Below are positions 62,327-64,000 of a stretch of 64,000 nucleotides of DNA, piece by piece. The stretch spans positions 62,001 through 126,000 of the forward strand of contig NZ_AOCK01000013.1 of the NCBI RefSeq assembly GCF_000348945.1. The letters are read 5' to 3'. The translations under genes were made by a program, and so were the position numbers. This DNA is from Paeniglutamicibacter gangotriensis Lz1y (lineage in GTDB: Bacteria > Actinomycetota > Actinomycetes > Actinomycetales > Micrococcaceae). Within the stretch, counting starts at the first letter, position 1. Each line of letters opens with the position of its first letter. Under the pieces are notes generated by a model that saw only the letters and a list, made by a program, of their open reading frames with translations, was not told where the DNA came from and did no database searches.

Positions 62327-62704
62327 ATGAATTTCGCAGAAACGCTTTGGTCGTTGATCGTCATTTTTCTGTATTTGTCATACCTCGTGGTGATGTTCCA
62401 GATCGTCGCCGATCTTTTCCGAGATTCCGAACTCGGCGGCGGACTGAAGGCCCTGTGGATCTTGCTGCTCATCGTTGTTCCCGTGTTGAGCGCACTCGTG
62501 TATCTGGTGCTGCGAGGCCGCGGAATGGCATTGCGCCAGGAGGCACGTGCCCAGGAAGCCGTGACCAGCACCGAGGACTACCTTCGTTCCGTGGCCGGAG
62601 CGCCCGGGCCTGCGCGTCAGATATCCGAGGCCAAGGAGCTGCTGGATTCCGGAACGATTACCGAGGCCGAATTTTCTATGCTTAAGGCCAAGGCCCTGGC
62701 ATAA
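62327..62704 (+). CDS. Membrane protein with PLDc_N-like and SHOCT domains
   Basis: 125 residues. Two membrane segments (about 8-28 and 42-62) match the phospholipase-D-nuclease N-terminal membrane region; the C-terminal 30 residues end in ISEAKELLDSGTITEAEFSM, a SHOCT motif that mediates oligomerisation. Small single-gene unit; the stop codon lies inside the downstream hairpin. Confidence 0.85.
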   Translation: MNFAETLWSLIVIFLYLSYLVVMFQIVADLFRDSELGGGLKALWILLLIVVPVLSALVYLVLRGRGMALRQEARAQEAVTSTEDYLRSVAGAPGPARQISEAKELLDSGTITEAEFSMLKAKALA

Positions 62705-62741
62705 CGCCGATGCCCCTCAAAACTGGGGGCATCGGCGTTAT
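62701..62741. terminator. Bidirectional terminator between convergent genes
   Basis: A perfect 16-bp stem (ATAACGCCGATGCCCC and its complement) with a 9-nt loop begins on the stop codon of the SHOCT gene and faces the convergent DUF2871 gene. Confidence 0.75.
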
Positions 62742-62753
62742 CGCCTGCCTCGT

Positions 62754-63212
62754 TTAGCGGTCGGCGAGCGCGGGTGCCGAGGTTCCGGCGGCGTCAACCT
62801 TTTTCAGTGCGGCACGCAGTGCCACGAAAAGCACGATCACTGCGGCGGTCAGGGAGATATGTCCCATTCCGGCGATTCCGGCGAAGGCCGCGGAGCTCGC
62901 ATCGTTGCCCAACACCACTAGGGTGCCCTTGACGAGCATCATTCCTCCGGTTACAGCGACGCCGAGAGTCCAGAGCCAGTAAAACCAGCTGAAGGTGCGC
63001 GGTGCAGCGGACGAGATGGCAAAGAGTTTCTCGAGTGCCAACACGATGAGCAGGAACACGAATCCGAGCACCAGCAGGTGGGTGTGGACCAGCGGCAGTT
63101 GGGAAGCGGACCGATCAATGAAGTCGTTGGCTTTCGTCAGCTCGCGGTAGTAAAGGCCCGAGAGTACCCCGGTAACTCCAAAGGCAAAGGCGGTGTACAT
63201 CAAGCGCATCAT
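62754..63212 (-). CDS. DUF2871 membrane protein
   Basis: 152 residues with four predicted membrane segments. AFAFGVTGVLSGLYYRELTK at the N terminus and LPLVHTHLLVLGFVFLLIVL with conserved His are typical of DUF2871, whose function is unknown; the His pattern might bind metal or heme. GAAAGGAACC precedes the ATG at 63212; the frame is open to 63335. Confidence 0.87.
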   Translation of the reverse strand: MMRLMYTAFAFGVTGVLSGLYYRELTKANDFIDRSASQLPLVHTHLLVLGFVFLLIVLALEKLFAISSAAPRTFSWFYWLWTLGVAVTGGMMLVKGTLVVLGNDASSAAFAGIAGMGHISLTAAVIVLFVALRAALKKVDAAGTSAPALADR

Positions 63213-63370
63213 GGCGTTGTGGTTCCTTTCGGCGGTGCCCGAGCGAGTGATGGTTATCTTGGCAGGGCCCTCGGGCACTGGACCTTGCCTCGTCCTACCA
63301 ACAACATTGCCCGGTTCCGCTCCCCGGCGAATCAACCATCCGGTTGATTAGGCGCGGATACCCACGGAAA

Positions 63371-64000
63371 TCACCTGGCGGGTGTTGGCGGCAGGTAGTG
63401 CTTGAGGAAGCTGCGTACATCGCGGTGCTCATCCGCACCAAACCCGTGCCCCATGCTTGGGTAGGTACGCACCGTCAATGCGGTGTTTTCCGCAAGCCAT
63501 TGCTCCGTGTGCGAGATAGCGTCCGAGTTGATCACCACGTCCTGCGGGTCCCGACCCCAGAAAAACGGGACCGCCGCCCCAGGGGCGGGGGCCACGTCCG
63601 TGAGATTCAACAGCTCGTTGGAGAGCACAAAGCCACTAAGCCCCACGACGCTCCGGTAGGTCCCGGGGCGCAACCGGTGCAAGGTAGTAGCCATGGCCAT
63701 CCCCTGGGAATGGCCCAACACGCTGATCGAGCGATAGCCCCGGGCATGGCGGTCCTGCCAATCGAGGACCTGCTGGGCGGCGGCAACCACCTGGGCGAAG
63801 TCGTTGGTCAAGAAGTAGTCGAGCAGGAACCAGCCGCGATCCCCTCCCACCTCCATGGGCCCGCGCAACGCGACCCCCGTGGCGTGTTCCGGAAGCTCCT
63901 CGAACCAGCCGGTCATCCGTTCGGGGTTAGAGCCGTAACCGTGCAGCATCATGACCAGGTCGGTGCCGCGGCGCTGGCCCTCGGGCCGGGAGTAGATTCC
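63371..64000 (-). CDS. Serine hydrolase, phospholipase/carboxylesterase family (5' end outside window)
   Basis: At least 210 residues; the frame continues to the right edge, so the start is missing. The oxyanion strand MMLHGYGSNPERM, the nucleophile GHSQG and the late HGFG with catalytic His, plus GRDPQDVVI with the acid, form a complete alpha/beta-hydrolase triad like YpfH/EstB carboxylesterases. In-frame ATGs at 63952 and 63949 are internal, because the codons before them also read as family-like sequence. Confidence 0.9.
   Translation of the reverse strand, partial: GIYSRPEGQRRGTDLVMMLHGYGSNPERMTGWFEELPEHATGVALRGPMEVGGDRGWFLLDYFLTNDFAQVVAAAQQVLDWQDRHARGYRSISVLGHSQGMAMATTLHRLRPGTYRSVVGLSGFVLSNELLNLTDVAPAPGAAVPFFWGRDPQDVVINSDAISHTEQWLAENTALTVRTYPSMGHGFGADEHRDVRSFLKHYLPPTPAR

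Overview
This window reads as chromosomal DNA of a high-G+C Gram-positive bacterium, most likely a Micrococcaceae member (Arthrobacter sensu lato, Glutamicibacter or Paeniglutamicibacter). The grounds are the G/C-rich third codon positions, frequent GTG and TTG starts, the fba-DUF3151 pair, the tRNA Glu-Asp-Phe cluster beside a small zincin gene, the Asp23/DUF6286 envelope cluster, and M23 and NlpC/P60 cell-wall hydrolases with Lys/Pro tails. No phage, insertion sequence, plasmid or CRISPR feature was found. The genus is an inference from protein style, not from a marker gene.

Layout. 0-12 kb: kynureninase divergent from an Lrp-type regulator, an SRPBCC protein, aldolase fba with DUF3151, two paralogous secreted M23 peptidases, a TrmH-type RNA methyltransferase, CorA, a HAD-IIA phosphatase and an MFS exporter. 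12-13 kb: a gene-poor stretch with the C-terminal remnant of a flavin-reductase-like gene. 13-20.5 kb: a BCCT transporter, then a His-rich ArsR regulator divergent from a four-gene nickel/peptide-type ABC importer in which one permease is fused to one ATPase. 20.5-22.6 kb: a remnant of an amine oxidase, strong hairpins, and an unusual protein joining a helix-turn-helix-like domain to an ECF transporter S-component. 22.6-28 kb: a complete urease operon ureABCEFGD. The ABC importer could feed nickel to this urease; that is a hypothesis.

28-41.3 kb: pyrE, a MarR regulator, nadE, a PTH2-type peptidyl-tRNA hydrolase, then catabolic genes: a glutaryl-CoA-dehydrogenase-like enzyme divergent from a medium-chain-type acyl-CoA synthetase with a MarR regulator, an ABC exporter pair, a metallo-beta-lactamase-fold protein, and the valine-catabolic set mmsA, hydroxyisobutyryl-CoA hydrolase/enoyl-CoA hydratase and mmsB. 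The upstream regions of the acyl-CoA dehydrogenase and of mmsA carry the same roughly 40-bp element in the same orientation, which suggests a shared operator.

41.3-51.2 kb: xthA, conserved proteins, the five-gene Asp23/DUF6286 cluster, three tRNA genes, a zincin, a long gene-free leader region, a large NlpC/P60 hydrolase and a tandem universal stress protein. 51.3-64 kb: a purine permease that looks leaderless, a run of methyltransferase/acetyltransferase genes, AzlCD amino-acid exporter, an AlaX-type editing protein, a glycerophosphodiesterase, several conserved membrane proteins, and a serine hydrolase cut by the right edge. Strong hairpins, most of them terminator-like, lie between many of these units.
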